NCBI RefSeq assembly: GCF_024205745.1
Contig: NZ_CP073117.1
Span: 806,001-870,000 of the forward strand
DNA from: Neisseria subflava
GTDB taxonomy: Bacteria > Pseudomonadota > Gammaproteobacteria > Burkholderiales > Neisseriaceae
Length of the DNA stretch: 64,000 nucleotides
Direction of reading: 5' to 3'
Part shown: one piece after another, positions 39,691 through 48,206 of the stretch
Numbering within the stretch: position 1 is the stretch's first letter
Layout: each line of letters opens with the position of its first letter
Made by a program: the position numbers and the translations under genes
Notes under the pieces: generated by a model
Told to the model about the DNA's origin: nothing
What the model saw: only the letters and a program-made list of their open reading frames with translations
The model's database searches: none

Positions 39691-40410
39691 TTGATTTTTA
39701 CTAAAAAAAACCTCCTTTCCTTAGCCGCCACCACCATCGGCGTCCTTTCCATCAATGCCGCCGTCGCCGACAGCGTGGTCCGAGTCGAAAAACTGCATCC
39801 TTCTGCCAACCGCAGTTACAAAGTTGCCGGCAAACGCTACACGCCGCTGACCAAAGTTTCCTCTTTCAGCCAAACCGGCAAAGCCTCATGGTACGGCAGC
39901 CAATTCCACGGCCGTAAAACTTCCAGCGGCGAGCGTTACAATATGAACGCCCTCTCCGCCGCCCACAAAACCCTCCCTATTCCCAGCTACGCACGCGTGA
40001 CCAATATGCAAAACGGCAAAAGCGTCATCGTCCGCGTCAACGACCGCGGCCCTTTCCACGGCAACCGCGTCATCGATGTATCCAAAGCCGCCGCCCAACA
40101 ATTAGGTTTCATCAACCAAGGCACGGCCAACGTCAAAGTTGAGCAGATTATCCCCGGCCAAACCGCCGCTCAAACCATTATTTCCCCAAACAACAAAGAA
40201 TTTTTTGTTGATTTGAAATCCTTCGGTACCCAACGCGAAGCGCAGGCTTATTTGAACCAAGCCGCACAAAGCCTGCCGTCAGACAGCAAAGTCATGCTTG
40301 AAAAACGCAACTACGAATACGTTGTCAAAATGGGTCCGTTCAGCAGCCAAGAACGTGCCGCCGAAGCAGGCGAACGCGCCCGTCATCTGAACCTGGCATC
40401 CGCCATCTGA
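39691..40410 (+). CDS. rlpA: RlpA-type septal lytic transglycosylase
   Basis: 239 residues with a TTG start at 39691 that opens a signal peptide (IFTKKNLLSLAATTIGVLSI). No ATG fits upstream or just downstream. The double-psi beta barrel (ASWYGSQFHGRKTSSGERYNMN, VRVNDRGPFHGNRVIDVS) carries the usual active-site pattern, and a SPOR domain ends the protein (about residues 160-239), binding denuded septal glycan. An A8 run lies at 39703..39710 in the signal peptide. Confidence 0.9.
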   Translation: MIFTKKNLLSLAATTIGVLSINAAVADSVVRVEKLHPSANRSYKVAGKRYTPLTKVSSFSQTGKASWYGSQFHGRKTSSGERYNMNALSAAHKTLPIPSYARVTNMQNGKSVIVRVNDRGPFHGNRVIDVSKAAAQQLGFINQGTANVKVEQIIPGQTAAQTIISPNNKEFFVDLKSFGTQREAQAYLNQAAQSLPSDSKVMLEKRNYEYVVKMGPFSSQERAAEAGERARHLNLASAI

Positions 40411-40446
40411 TTTCGTCCGCATTACCGCTGAAGTTTGATACAATAC

Positions 40447-40492
40447 AAGGCCGTCTGAAACCCGATTGCAAGGTTTCAGACGGCCTTTTTTA
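40447..40492 (+). terminator. DUS terminator between rlpA and ruvA
   Basis: AAGGCCGTCTGAAACC pairs with GGTTTCAGACGGCCTTTTTT, a strong hairpin ending 17 bases before ruvA. Confidence 0.8.
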
Positions 40493-40508
40493 ATCACAGG
40501 GGAACACC

Positions 40509-41093
40509 ATGATCAGCAGGCTTACAGGCAAATTGATTGAGAAAAATCCGCCGCAGGTCGTTATCGACGTCAACGGCGTCGGTTATGAAGCCGACGTTTC
40601 CATGCAGACTTTCTACAACCTGCCCTCCGTAGGCGAAACCGTCCATCTCTACACCCAGCTTGTCGTCCGCGAAGACGCGCATTTGCTGTTTGGTTTCGCC
40701 TCAGCTGAGGAACGCGCCACCTTCCGCCAACTGGTCAAAGTCAGCGGTATCGGTGCCAAAACCGCATTGGGCATTTTGTCGGCCATGAATGCCGACGAGC
40801 TGGCGCAAGCCATCGCCGAGGAAGACGTCAAACGCCTCTCCTCCGCCCCCGGTATCGGCAAGAAAACCGCCGAACGCATGGTGTTGGAACTGCGCGGCAA
40901 ACTCGTGTCCCATACCGTTTCAGACGGCCTGTTTGCCCCTGATGCCGTTGCCGACGAAAGCCAAGACATCATCAACACCCTGCTTGCCCTCGGCTACAAC
41001 GAACGCGAAGCCAAAGCCGCCACCAAAGGCATTCCCAAAGGCACGGAAGTCGGCGAAGGCGTGCGCCTGGCCTTAAAAAACCTGCTCAAATAA
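40509..41093 (+). CDS. ruvA: Holliday junction DNA helicase subunit RuvA
   Basis: 194 residues. OB-fold N-terminal domain ([20 protein letters not shown]), acidic pin, two helix-hairpin-helix motifs ([16 protein letters not shown] and [19 protein letters not shown]), flexible linker and the RuvB-binding C-terminal domain ([14 protein letters not shown]). RuvA binds the four-way junction and loads RuvB for branch migration. The linker encodes part of a DUS (near 40920). Confidence 0.97.
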   Translation: MISRLTGKLIEKNPPQVVIDVNGVGYEADVSMQTFYNLPSVGETVHLYTQLVVREDAHLLFGFASAEERATFRQLVKVSGIGAKTALGILSAMNADELAQAIAEEDVKRLSSAPGIGKKTAERMVLELRGKLVSHTVSDGLFAPDAVADESQDIINTLLALGYNEREAKAATKGIPKGTEVGEGVRLALKNLLK

Positions 41094-41106
41094 GGCCGTC
41101 TGAAAC

Positions 41107-41340
41107 ATGAAGGCATTGGCACTGATCATCACCCTCTTGCTGAGTGCGTGCGTCTATACCGAGACTCCGTATGGGCGCACCGCCGTCTTAGACCTGCCCA
41201 TCCACTCGCAAACCACTGTCAACAAAACCGTGACCATCAACGCCCCGCCGGGAACGACTGTCATTTACCAAGACAGCCAACCCGTTCACAACCATCCGGC
41301 TTATCCCGTCTATCCGCGCCGGGTTTATCATTATCGATAA
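41107..41340 (+). CDS. Small predicted lipoprotein, function unknown
   Basis: 77 residues: lipobox signal (MKALALIITLLLSAC), then VYTETPYGRTAVLDLPIHS and GTTVIYQDSQPVHNH, ending in a Tyr/His/Pro-rich tail (YPVYPRRVYHYR). The GRTAV and IYQD pieces match the small lipoprotein at 25975..26259. The ATG overlaps a DUS that follows ruvA (TCTGAAACATGA). Confidence 0.75.
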   Translation: MKALALIITLLLSACVYTETPYGRTAVLDLPIHSQTTVNKTVTINAPPGTTVIYQDSQPVHNHPAYPVYPRRVYHYR

Positions 41341-41394
41341 ACAACGCTGACCGTTTGAAACCATATGTTCAGACAGCCTGTTGAGAGACCGACC

Positions 41395-42102
41395 ATGAAA
41401 TACATCCTTCCCCTGCTTTTACTCCTAAGCGCCTGCACACCGGACACCAAAACTACAGATGCCGCATCCTCCCCAAAAACACACGGCTTCGCACACCGCC
41501 TGACCGAAGGCGAAAAACTGCTGACCCAAGCCCTCATCAAACAAGACCTCGCCGCCTACTTCAAACACGAAACCAGCGGCGCATTTGCCGAACAAGCCCC
41601 CTTATTCTCGGCCCAACAACTGGCCGAACAGAAAAACATCCCCAAAAACGATGCCATCGGCGTTTACGGCAAAATCATCAAAGCCCAAGGCCGCACCGCC
41701 TGGCTGCAAACCGACAAGCAAACCCTCAAACTCGATTTGGCCGAACCGCTGCAAGAAGCTCAAGGCGAAGTTACCCTCGTCTGCCAACATGAAAACACTG
41801 CATTTCAAGACTGCCAAACAGAAGAAAACTTCGCCCGACGCTTTACAGAACAAATTTTCTCGGCGGTCGAGTCCGGACGCGTATCCGCCCAAACAGACGC
41901 ACCGGCCGAAGAAATCATGGCCGGCCGCCTCATCCCGTTTTTGAGTGCCGCCAGCGACTTTACCGGCAACTTCAAAGCCTGCGCCACCACCATGACCGAA
42001 TACTGCACCAGCCGCCTGGCACGCGAAATGCCCGAATCCGCAGTCCGCAAAAAAGCACAGGAATTGGGTTTAACCGAAATAGCATTTAAAAAGAAAAAAT
42101 AA
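41395..42102 (+). CDS. Predicted lipoprotein, function unknown
   Basis: 235 residues from ATG 41395 (MKYILPLLLLLSAC). The mature part has an alanine-rich linker, a globular domain with KNDAIGVYGKIIKAQGRTAW (OB-like) and a C-terminal helix with cysteines (KACATTMTEYCTSRL). Similar proteins are listed as hypothetical lipoproteins in neisseriae. It follows the small lipoprotein closely and may be in the same transcript. Confidence 0.75.
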   Translation: MKYILPLLLLLSACTPDTKTTDAASSPKTHGFAHRLTEGEKLLTQALIKQDLAAYFKHETSGAFAEQAPLFSAQQLAEQKNIPKNDAIGVYGKIIKAQGRTAWLQTDKQTLKLDLAEPLQEAQGEVTLVCQHENTAFQDCQTEENFARRFTEQIFSAVESGRVSAQTDAPAEEIMAGRLIPFLSAASDFTGNFKACATTMTEYCTSRLAREMPESAVRKKAQELGLTEIAFKKKK

Positions 42103-42137
42103 ATATTTAGGCCGTCTGAACCTTATACCGACTGTGC

Positions 42138-42143
42138 TATAAT
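42138..42143 (+). promoter_or_regulatory. -10 element of rnpB
   Basis: A perfect TATAAT with a start expected near 42150. The -35 region overlaps a DUS (42111..42120) and is a poor match to consensus. Confidence 0.7.
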
Positions 42144-42150
42144 CCGCGAC

Positions 42151-42517
42151 TCATACAGGTCGGACAGACAGTCGCCGCGTATCGCGTAAGGCATACGGGG
42201 AGGAAAGTCCGGGCTCCACAGAGCAGAATGCCGGCTAACGGCCGGGCGCGGCAACGCGACGGAAAGTGGAACAGAAAGCAATACCGCCGATGATTGCCTT
42301 CGGGCAAAACAGGTAAGGGTGAAAAGGTGCGGTAAGAGCGCACCGTGCATTTGGTAACAAAGCGCAGCAGGCTAAACCCCATTCGGAGCAAGACCAGACA
42401 GAACGCGATGACGCTGCTCGCCGAGCGTTCGGGTAGGTTGCTTGAGCACACCAGCAATGATGTGCCTAGAGGAATGACTGTCCGCGACAGAACCCGGCTT
42501 ACCGTCCGAGCTGTATG
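42151..42517 (+). ncRNA. rnpB: RNase P catalytic RNA, type A
   Basis: RNA subunit of RNase P, which trims tRNA 5' ends. The 5' CATACAGGTCGGAC pairs with the 3' GTCCGAGCTGTATG (P1). Conserved cores are present: GGAGGAAAGTCCGGGCTCC, GGGTGAAAAGGTGCGGTAAG, GCGCACCG, TAAACCCCATTCGGAGCAAG and GACAGAACCCGGCTTA. The length of about 367 bases is normal. Exact ends are set by the P1 pairing. Confidence 0.97.
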
Positions 42518-42527
42518 TCCCCATACC

Positions 42528-42557
42528 GCGGCAGGTTTTTAAAACCTGCCGCATTTT
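42528..42557 (+). terminator. Intrinsic terminator of rnpB
   Basis: GCGGCAGGTTTT pairs with AAAACCTGCCGC and is followed by ATTTTTA. This one is not built from DUS copies. Confidence 0.9.
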
Positions 42558-42567
42558 TATAGAAATA

Positions 42568-42614
42568 AAAAGGCCGTCTGAAACCTGAATCTTGGTTTCA
42601 GACGGCCTTTTTTA
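42568..42614. terminator. DUS terminator between rnpB and mltA
   Basis: AAAAGGCCGTCTGAAACC pairs with GGTTTCAGACGGCCTTTTTT between two convergent genes. Confidence 0.85.
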
Positions 42615-42623
42615 AACCGCTGT

Positions 42624-43946
42624 TTATGGACGGTATTCCGGTTTCATGCCGTTGGGCAGGAGCTGCCATACATAGCCGGTGGTTTTCATTTTACCGGCCA
42701 CTTCGCCTGCTTCGTCGCCATAGCCCCAGAAATAATCCACACGGACCGCACCTTTAATCGCGCTGCCGGTATCTTGCGCCATAATTAAGCGGTTGAGGGC
42801 TTTTTTGGTGATCGGATGGGCAGTGGCGACAAATAACGGTGCGCCAAGCGTGATGTAGTGGCGGTCAATGGCACCGGCGTATTCGCCCATCAACGGCGTA
42901 CCCAATGCGCCCACTGGGCCGGAATCGCCGCTGCCGGTCAGCTCGCGGAAGAAGACGTAGCTTGGATTTTGTCCCAAAACTTCGGCAAGGCGGCCGGGGT
43001 TTTGCTTCATATAGGCCTTGATGCCCTGCATGCTGGTCTGACCCAGCGGCAGATAGCCTTTGTCCGCCATATAGCGGCCGATGGAAACATACGGATGTTC
43101 GTTTTTATCGGCAAATCCGACGCGGATGTATTTGCCGGACGGTGTTTTCAGACGGCCTGAACCTTGAATGTGCATAAAGAAAAGTTCGACCGGATCATCT
43201 GCATAACCCAAAATCGGCGCTTTGCCGTTAAGCGCGCCGCCGTTGATTTGGCTGCGGGTGTAGTAAGGAACAAAACGGCTGCCTTCAAAACGGCCTTTCA
43301 GCGCGGTGCTGCGTGCTGTAATCGGGAATCTGGACAAGTCGGCCGTGTATGCGCCGCTGTTGTCGATGACGCCGCTGTTTGGGCCGGTTTGGCGGATGCG
43401 GACGGTGGCTTTGCTGCCCCTCAAGTTTGCAGCCAGCGGAACGGAAACGAAATCGTTCGGAATGCCGTAAATAGGGAAACGGGATTGGCTTGTGGATTTG
43501 TCGTCGCCGTACAGGACCGGTTCGTAATAGCCGGTAATGGTGCCGGCAGGATTGCCGCCGTTATCGACGCGCCATGCGGTGAAATAGCGCTCGAAAAAGT
43601 GCTTGGCTTGGAAATGGTGCACCGGCGTTTGCATGGCTTGGATACAAACGTCCTGCCAGCCTTGGCGGTTTTTGAGTTTTTCACAGCCTAAGCGGAAAGA
43701 CTGCAGGCTTTTAGCGAAGTGTTGGGTGTTCCAGTGTGGCAGTTCGTTGTAGGAAACAACGGTGTAGTTTGCTCCTCCCCCGCTCACTGTCGTACCGATG
43801 GGATCAGGCGTACCGGTGGGGCGGTCAGGGCCTTTGATAACGCTGGTGTCGGTTTCGGGAAGATTTTTAATGCTTTTGCTCGGACAGGCGGCAAGAATGG
43901 CCGCGGCAATGCTGACGAGCGTGATGCGGTACAGGTGTTTTTTCAT
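42624..43946 (-). CDS. mltA: Membrane-bound lytic murein transglycosylase A
   Basis: 440 residues from ATG 43946. The upstream in-frame extension has no signal. Lipobox MKKHLYRITLVSIAAAILAAC, then the MltA barrel domains (RFPIYGIPNDFVSVPL, GYYEPVLYG, FFMHIQGSGRLKTPSG) and the 3D domain with catalytic Asp region (YFWGYGDEAGEVAGKMKTTG, then DTGSAIKGAVRVDYFWG). It cleaves glycan strands with a 1,6-anhydro product. In meningococci it is the antigen GNA33. One DUS is inside (near 43150). Confidence 0.95.
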   Translation of the reverse strand: MKKHLYRITLVSIAAAILAACPSKSIKNLPETDTSVIKGPDRPTGTPDPIGTTVSGGGANYTVVSYNELPHWNTQHFAKSLQSFRLGCEKLKNRQGWQDVCIQAMQTPVHHFQAKHFFERYFTAWRVDNGGNPAGTITGYYEPVLYGDDKSTSQSRFPIYGIPNDFVSVPLAANLRGSKATVRIRQTGPNSGVIDNSGAYTADLSRFPITARSTALKGRFEGSRFVPYYTRSQINGGALNGKAPILGYADDPVELFFMHIQGSGRLKTPSGKYIRVGFADKNEHPYVSIGRYMADKGYLPLGQTSMQGIKAYMKQNPGRLAEVLGQNPSYVFFRELTGSGDSGPVGALGTPLMGEYAGAIDRHYITLGAPLFVATAHPITKKALNRLIMAQDTGSAIKGAVRVDYFWGYGDEAGEVAGKMKTTGYVWQLLPNGMKPEYRP

Positions 43947-43965
43947 GGAATCAATAACGTGTCGA

Positions 43966-43999
43966 AAGGCCGTCTGAAAGCTATTTTTCAGACGGCCTA
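43966..43999 (-). terminator. DUS terminator behind the RDD gene
   Basis: AAAGGCCGTCTGAAA and TTTCAGACGGCCTA pair over a short loop between the RDD gene and mltA. Confidence 0.7.
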
Positions 44000-44035
44000 T
44001 GTTGGAAAGTGCTGATTTTAACACAAAAAAGCCAT

Positions 44036-44623
44036 TTATCGGCGCGGCGGCAATTTGACGACAACCGTATCGGCCAGCATATCGTAGAGCGTGCGGCGGT
44101 CGCGTTTGACGGAGAAAAGCATGATGAAGTTGATCAGTAAAATCAGTAGGGAACAAATTAAAATGTTTACTTTTAATACAAAGTATGCAGAAATCAAGAT
44201 GACAAGTACAATCAAGCCCCATGCTAATTCTCGTACTAACACCGTACCAAGAAAACCCGGATTGCTGCCATTGCTTTTTAATACACGAATACCCATGATC
44301 TTTTTACCCAAGGATTGACCATAACGGCTCATATAATAAAGCTGAACAATACCGACAATTAAATATACGATAGTACTCAATCCTCCCACCTGAGCCATAT
44401 CTGCCCGCATACTGACACTCGTTATAAGATCTGGTGTAAAAGGAATATTTTTCTGCTTGGAAATTGCTGTTGCTTCCGTATATAAAATATAATAATAGGG
44501 TAAAAAAATAATTACATTAAATAAATAATTCAATAAATATGCCGCAACCCGTGACCATACTGAAGCAATATGGACATCTACTATTTCCGTTTTAGGCAAA
44601 TCCGACAAATTGATTTCGCTCAT
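44036..44623 (-). CDS. RDD family membrane protein
   Basis: 195 residues with four hydrophobic segments. Family marks are VWSRVAAYLLNYL (the Arg-Asp-Asp region is reduced to R at the first position here), YGQSLGKKIMGIRVLKSNG and the C-terminal DRRTLYDMLADTVVV. RDD proteins are small membrane proteins with mostly unknown functions (some linked to Na+/H+ exchange). The middle of the gene is more AT-rich than its neighbours. Confidence 0.85.
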   Translation of the reverse strand: MSEINLSDLPKTEIVDVHIASVWSRVAAYLLNYLFNVIIFLPYYYILYTEATAISKQKNIPFTPDLITSVSMRADMAQVGGLSTIVYLIVGIVQLYYMSRYGQSLGKKIMGIRVLKSNGSNPGFLGTVLVRELAWGLIVLVILISAYFVLKVNILICSLLILLINFIMLFSVKRDRRTLYDMLADTVVVKLPPRR

Positions 44624-44761
44624 TTAATCTTCCTCTGTGCTATTTTAATGAGATGCAATTTCATTGCCATCTTAACCTATTTTTCCATCATTCTAAAAAA
44701 TTTCGATAAAAACCTTTACATTTTCCGCAGACGGCGTTAAAACGTTTGTTTTCCCCTTTGT

Positions 44762-44831
44762 TATAGTGGGTTAACAAAAATCTGAACAAAGCGGCAGGCG
44801 ATGCCGTTCCGGTTTTTGTTAATGCACTATA
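44762..44831. mobile_element. Short Correia-like repeat element
   Basis: 70 bp framed by TATAGTGGGTTAACAAAAA and its near-inverse TTTTTGTTAATGCACTATA, the termini of the neisserial Correia (CREE/NEMIS) element, with most of the usual inner part missing. Full elements are about 105 or 155 bp. It lies upstream of asd and could contribute promoter or mRNA-processing activity. Confidence 0.75.
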
Positions 44832-44866
44832 AAACTTATCAGGATTTTCTTCTCAAGGAGTAGCAC

Positions 44867-45982
44867 ATGAAAGTAGGTTTCGTCGGCTGGCGCGGTATGG
44901 TCGGCTCTGTTTTGATGCAGCGTATGAAAGAAGAAAACGACTTCGCCCACATTCCCGAAGCGTTTTTCTTTACCACTTCCAATGTCGGCGGCGCTGCCCC
45001 TGATTTCGGTCAGGCAGCCAAAACATTGTTGGATGCCAACGATGTTGCCGAATTGGCAAAAATGGACATTATCGTTACCTGTCAGGGTGGCGATTACACC
45101 AAATCCGTCTTCCAACCCCTGCGCGACAGTGGCTGGAACGGCTACTGGGTTGACGCGGCTTCTTCCCTGCGCATGAAAGACGATGCGATTATCGTCCTCG
45201 ACCCTGTCAACCGCAATGTCATCGACAACGGCCTCAAAAACGGCGTGAAAAACTACATCGGCGGCAACTGTACCGTTTCCCTGATGCTGATGGCTTTGGG
45301 CGGCCTATTCCAAAACGATTTGGTCGAATGGGCGACCAGCATGACCTACCAAGCCGCTTCCGGCGCGGGTGCGAAAAACATGCGCGAACTCATCAGCGGC
45401 ATGGGCGCGATTCACGCCAAAGTAGCGGACGAGCTTGCCGATCCTTCCAGCGCGATTCTCGACATCGACCGCAAAGTGTCCGATTTCCTGCGCAGCGAAG
45501 ACTATCCGAAAGCCAACTTCGGCGTACCGCTCGCCGGCAGCCTGATTCCGTGGATTGACGTAGATTTAGGCAACGGTCAGTCCAAAGAAGAATGGAAAGG
45601 CGGCGTGGAAACCAACAAAATCCTCGGCCGCAGCGACAATCCGACCGTAATCGACGGCTTGTGCGTGCGCATCGGCTCTATGCGCTGCCACAGCCAAGCC
45701 CTCACCCTGAAGCTGAAAAAAGACCTGCCTGTTTCTGAAATTGAAGCCATCTTGGCAGGTGCAAACGACTGGGTGAAAGTCATCCCTAACGAAAAAGAAG
45801 CCAGCATCCACGAGCTGACTCCTGCCAAAGTTACCGGCACGCTGTCTGTTCCTGTCGGCCGTATCCGCAAACTGGAGATGGGCGGCGAATACATCAGCGC
45901 ATTCACCGTCGGCGACCAACTCTTGTGGGGCGCTGCTGAGCCGTTGCGCCGCGTATTGCGCATTATCTTGGGCAGCCTGTAA
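44867..45982 (+). CDS. asd: Aspartate-semialdehyde dehydrogenase
   Basis: 371 residues. Catalyses the reductive dephosphorylation of aspartyl phosphate in the lysine/DAP, threonine and methionine pathway. NADP loop [17 protein letters not shown], catalytic Cys in [13 protein letters not shown] (about residue 134), His in [19 protein letters not shown] strong AAGGAG ribosome site precedes ATG 44867; a Correia-like element lies upstream. Confidence 0.97.
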   Translation: MKVGFVGWRGMVGSVLMQRMKEENDFAHIPEAFFFTTSNVGGAAPDFGQAAKTLLDANDVAELAKMDIIVTCQGGDYTKSVFQPLRDSGWNGYWVDAASSLRMKDDAIIVLDPVNRNVIDNGLKNGVKNYIGGNCTVSLMLMALGGLFQNDLVEWATSMTYQAASGAGAKNMRELISGMGAIHAKVADELADPSSAILDIDRKVSDFLRSEDYPKANFGVPLAGSLIPWIDVDLGNGQSKEEWKGGVETNKILGRSDNPTVIDGLCVRIGSMRCHSQALTLKLKKDLPVSEIEAILAGANDWVKVIPNEKEASIHELTPAKVTGTLSVPVGRIRKLEMGGEYISAFTVGDQLLWGAAEPLRRVLRIILGSL

Positions 45983-45996
45983 TTTAGGTTGTCATG

Positions 45997-46029
45997 AAAA
46001 AAGCAACGGTTTGAGCCGTTGCTTTTTTT
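45997..46029 (+). terminator. Intrinsic terminator of asd
   Basis: AAAAGCAACGG pairs with CCGTTGCTTTT around TTTGAG and is followed by a T7 run: a classic hairpin independent of DUS. Confidence 0.9.
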
Positions 46030-46035
46030 GTTACG

Positions 46036-46070
46036 AAAAGGCCGTCTGAACCTTTCAGACGGCCTTGTTT
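46036..46070 (-). terminator. DUS terminator of the fHbp-like gene
   Basis: AAAAGGCCGTCTGAA pairs with TTCAGACGGCCTTGTTT over a very short loop, directly behind the leftward lipoprotein gene. Confidence 0.75.
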
Positions 46071-46071
46071 C

Positions 46072-46872
46072 CTATTCTTTCTTACCGGCCAAACCGATTT
46101 CTTTAGTGGAATCGCCAACTTTGATTTGCGCCTTACCGGCAATTTCTTCAGCCTGCGGGCCGAAAAGTTTCAAATCGTAACGGCCGTTTTCGATACCGTT
46201 CAAACTGGTTTTACCGCTGATGGCGGCTTTGCCATTGTTATTGGCAATACCTGCGGCAAGCAGGTCGACATTATTGTAGGAAGCCATGCTGCTGATTTTG
46301 CCGTAACCTTGTTTTTTATCGAAATCGACGGTGTATTTCAGACGGCCGCTGCGGTCGTCGCCGTTAAACGCGATACCTGAATACTGATAGCTGCCTTGTT
46401 TGGGCAAATTGCGATACGCAGTTTCATCGCCTTGGACTTCGCCGACGGTAAATGTGTATGTATCGAGGTTTTGCAGCTTGCCTGCGTCATCGGCTTTTTG
46501 TTTGGCGTAACGCGCGGCAACAGTGGAATAATTTTGTTTATACACTTGGAAGTCGCCCGTTTCCAAAGTGATGACTTGGCCGTTTACCTTGATTTTTTGG
46601 GCGTAGTCGTAAGAAGATACTTTATCGGTTTTCAAAAAGCCGGTATCGAGTTTGCCGCCTTTTTGTAGGGTTTGCGTTTTACCGTTGGCCGTCAGCTCCA
46701 ACGTACCGTTTTCAGGGACAGATTCGTTCAATTCAACGGACAACACGCCTTTCGGATGCGGATTGAGCGGCTCGGTCACGGCATTCGACAAACCGCTTGT
46801 TGCGCCGCCGCAGGCAGCCAGCATCAAAGACAGGGAAGCAGTCAAAGCAGAAATACGGAGGGTTCTCATCAT
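46072..46872 (-). CDS. fhbp: Factor H-binding protein-like lipoprotein
   Basis: 266 residues. Lipobox (SALTASLSLMLAACGG), then a two-barrel protein that lines up with meningococcal fHbp (GNA1870): a LSNAVTEPLNPHPKGVLSVE start, DKVSSYDYAQKIKVNGQVIT, LETGDFQVYKQNYSTVAARY and the second barrel GIAFNGDDRSGRLKYTVDF, KKQGYGKI, NVDLLAAGI, YDLKLFGPQAEEIAGKAQIK. fHbp coats pathogens with human complement factor H; commensal homologues vary in binding. Whether this one binds factor H is unknown. Family identity is strong from aligned motifs. Confidence 0.9.
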   Translation of the reverse strand: MMRTLRISALTASLSLMLAACGGATSGLSNAVTEPLNPHPKGVLSVELNESVPENGTLELTANGKTQTLQKGGKLDTGFLKTDKVSSYDYAQKIKVNGQVITLETGDFQVYKQNYSTVAARYAKQKADDAGKLQNLDTYTFTVGEVQGDETAYRNLPKQGSYQYSGIAFNGDDRSGRLKYTVDFDKKQGYGKISSMASYNNVDLLAAGIANNNGKAAISGKTSLNGIENGRYDLKLFGPQAEEIAGKAQIKVGDSTKEIGLAGKKE

Positions 46873-46895
46873 TTTTTCCTTTCCTTTTTATTTGG

Positions 46896-46911
46896 TATGA
46901 TATTTATCATA
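46896..46911. promoter_or_regulatory. Palindrome near the fHbp-like start
   Basis: TATGATA-TT-TATCATA, a 7-2-7 inverted repeat about 24 bases upstream of the start codon. It overlaps a TATGAT -10-like hexamer of the leftward promoter, so it could be an operator. The protein that would bind it is unknown. Confidence 0.4.
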
Positions 46912-47065
46912 TACCTAGAAAAATAAACAATAAATGATTTTTGTCAAAATTAAGCATTTTAAATATCTATTTCATAAATATTGAAACATTTTTAGAATAT
47001 CGGGCATTCAGTCCTTCCCGCCTCCCTTCCGCTATAATCATTTTATTTTGCAAACGGATTTCATC

Positions 47066-47548
47066 ATGCCGAAAATCACCCTTATCGCCGCCTACGCCGC
47101 CCGCCGCTGTATCGGCATCAACAACACCATGCCTTGGCATTTGCCCGAGGATTTTGCCTTTTTCAAATCCTACACCACCGGCAAACCCGTTATTATGGGC
47201 CGCAAAACATGGGAATCGCTGCCGCGCAAACCGCTGCCCGGCCGTCAAAATATCGTCATTACCCGCCAAGATTATCAGGCCGAAGGCGCGCAAACGGCGG
47301 TCTCTTTGGAAGATGCGCTGGCTTTGTGTCAAGGGGTTGAAGAAGTCATCATCATGGGCGGCGCGCAAATTTATGCACAAGCCCTGCCAATTGCCACCGA
47401 TTTGCGTTTGACCGAAGTCGGTTTGGATGTGGACGGCGATGCGTTTTTTCCTGAGTTTTCCACAGAAATATGGCAAGAAGCCTCTCGGGAAAACCATGTT
47501 TCCGCCAAAGGCATCGAATACGCGTTTGTGCATTATGTGAAGGTATAA
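47066..47548 (+). CDS. folA: Dihydrofolate reductase
   Basis: 160 residues from ATG 47066 (MPKITLIAAYAARRCIGINN). NADPH-dependent reduction of dihydrofolate, target of trimethoprim. Motifs: NTMPWHLPEDFAFFK (with active-site Asp/Glu region), KPVIMGRKTWESLP, GRQNIVITRQ, VEEVIIMGGAQIYAQAL and the C-terminal strand YAFVHYVKV. Complete. Confidence 0.96.
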   Translation: MPKITLIAAYAARRCIGINNTMPWHLPEDFAFFKSYTTGKPVIMGRKTWESLPRKPLPGRQNIVITRQDYQAEGAQTAVSLEDALALCQGVEEVIIMGGAQIYAQALPIATDLRLTEVGLDVDGDAFFPEFSTEIWQEASRENHVSAKGIEYAFVHYVKV

Positions 47549-47558
47549 TCCGACAACG

Positions 47559-47608
47559 CAAAGGCCGTCTGAAACCCTGTTTTTCAGGTTTCAGACGGCC
47601 TTTTTTTA
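47559..47608. terminator. DUS terminator between folA and the DUF3079 gene
   Basis: AAAGGCCGTCTGAAACC pairs with GGTTTCAGACGGCCTTTTTTT between convergent genes. Confidence 0.85.
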
Positions 47609-47632
47609 TCTCGTTTGTTTACGACATGCTGT

Positions 47633-47899
47633 TTAAGCCGTTTTGTTTTTCAAAGGCAACTTGATATGCGGTTTGGCCGGCTTGGGCGCTTCCTTCAGTC
47701 CAAGTTCGATTTGCTGCTCTTCGCTCAACAAATTGCTCCAGTCGCCTTTTTTATACCAGTCGCGACCGTCCAACTCGATGGGGTGTTGGATGCGCTCGCA
47801 ACCGTTGCCGCATTGCAAATCGTCTTCTTTGCAGTATTTGTCGCAACCCCAGCAGATACGCTCGGGATTTTTCGGAAAAATGGGAAATTTCTTGGCCAT
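47633..47899 (-). CDS. DUF3079 family small protein
   Basis: 88 residues. The N-terminal half is the conserved DUF3079 unit: KKFPIFPKNPERICWGCDKY, CKEDDLQCGNG and HPIELDGRDWYKKGDW. Four cysteines (CWGC, C...C) suggest metal binding. The C-terminal tail is Lys/Pro-rich. Function unknown; no obvious operon partner. Confidence 0.85.
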   Translation of the reverse strand: MAKKFPIFPKNPERICWGCDKYCKEDDLQCGNGCERIQHPIELDGRDWYKKGDWSNLLSEEQQIELGLKEAPKPAKPHIKLPLKNKTA

Positions 47900-48026
47900 G
47901 GTGTTCTTCTTTTGTTTGTGTGCGGTATGAGCAGAATTATAAGTGATTTGAATGGGGCTGGCAGCGGGTTTATCGTGTTTTACGCTGATTTTTTAAGATG
48001 TGTTAACCTTTCAGACGGCCTATACT

Positions 48027-48206
48027 GAGACCTTTGCAATAACATAGGTTACTAAAATTTTATGCTCAATCTCATTTTCAAAATGCAAAACCTTTCTGAT
48101 TTTCCTACTTTTTGCTCAATATTAGGAGGGTTTTAGTCAATTGAAAATTTTTTGGCGCATTTTTATGCGTCAAATTTCGTTAACAGACTATTTTTGCAAA
48201 GGTCTC
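48027..48206. mobile_element. 180-bp MITE with the termini of the IS at 29554
   Basis: Starts GAGACCTTTGCAA and ends TTGCAAAGGTCTC, matching the first 13 bases of the resident IS, with no coding sequence inside. It is flanked by a 5-bp repeat ATACT on both sides (48022..48026 and 48207..48211), the same duplication length as the IS. It is probably moved by an IS5-type transposase like the one at 29618..30625. Confidence 0.85.

Noticed and set aside
39703-39710. A8 tract in the rlpA signal region as a phase-variation switch
   Set aside because: The tract is short and the frame is intact; no independent sign of switching.
48060-48180. Small RNA gene inside the 180-bp MITE
   Set aside because: No promoter or terminator that would support it; AT-rich filler between inverted ends is enough to explain it.
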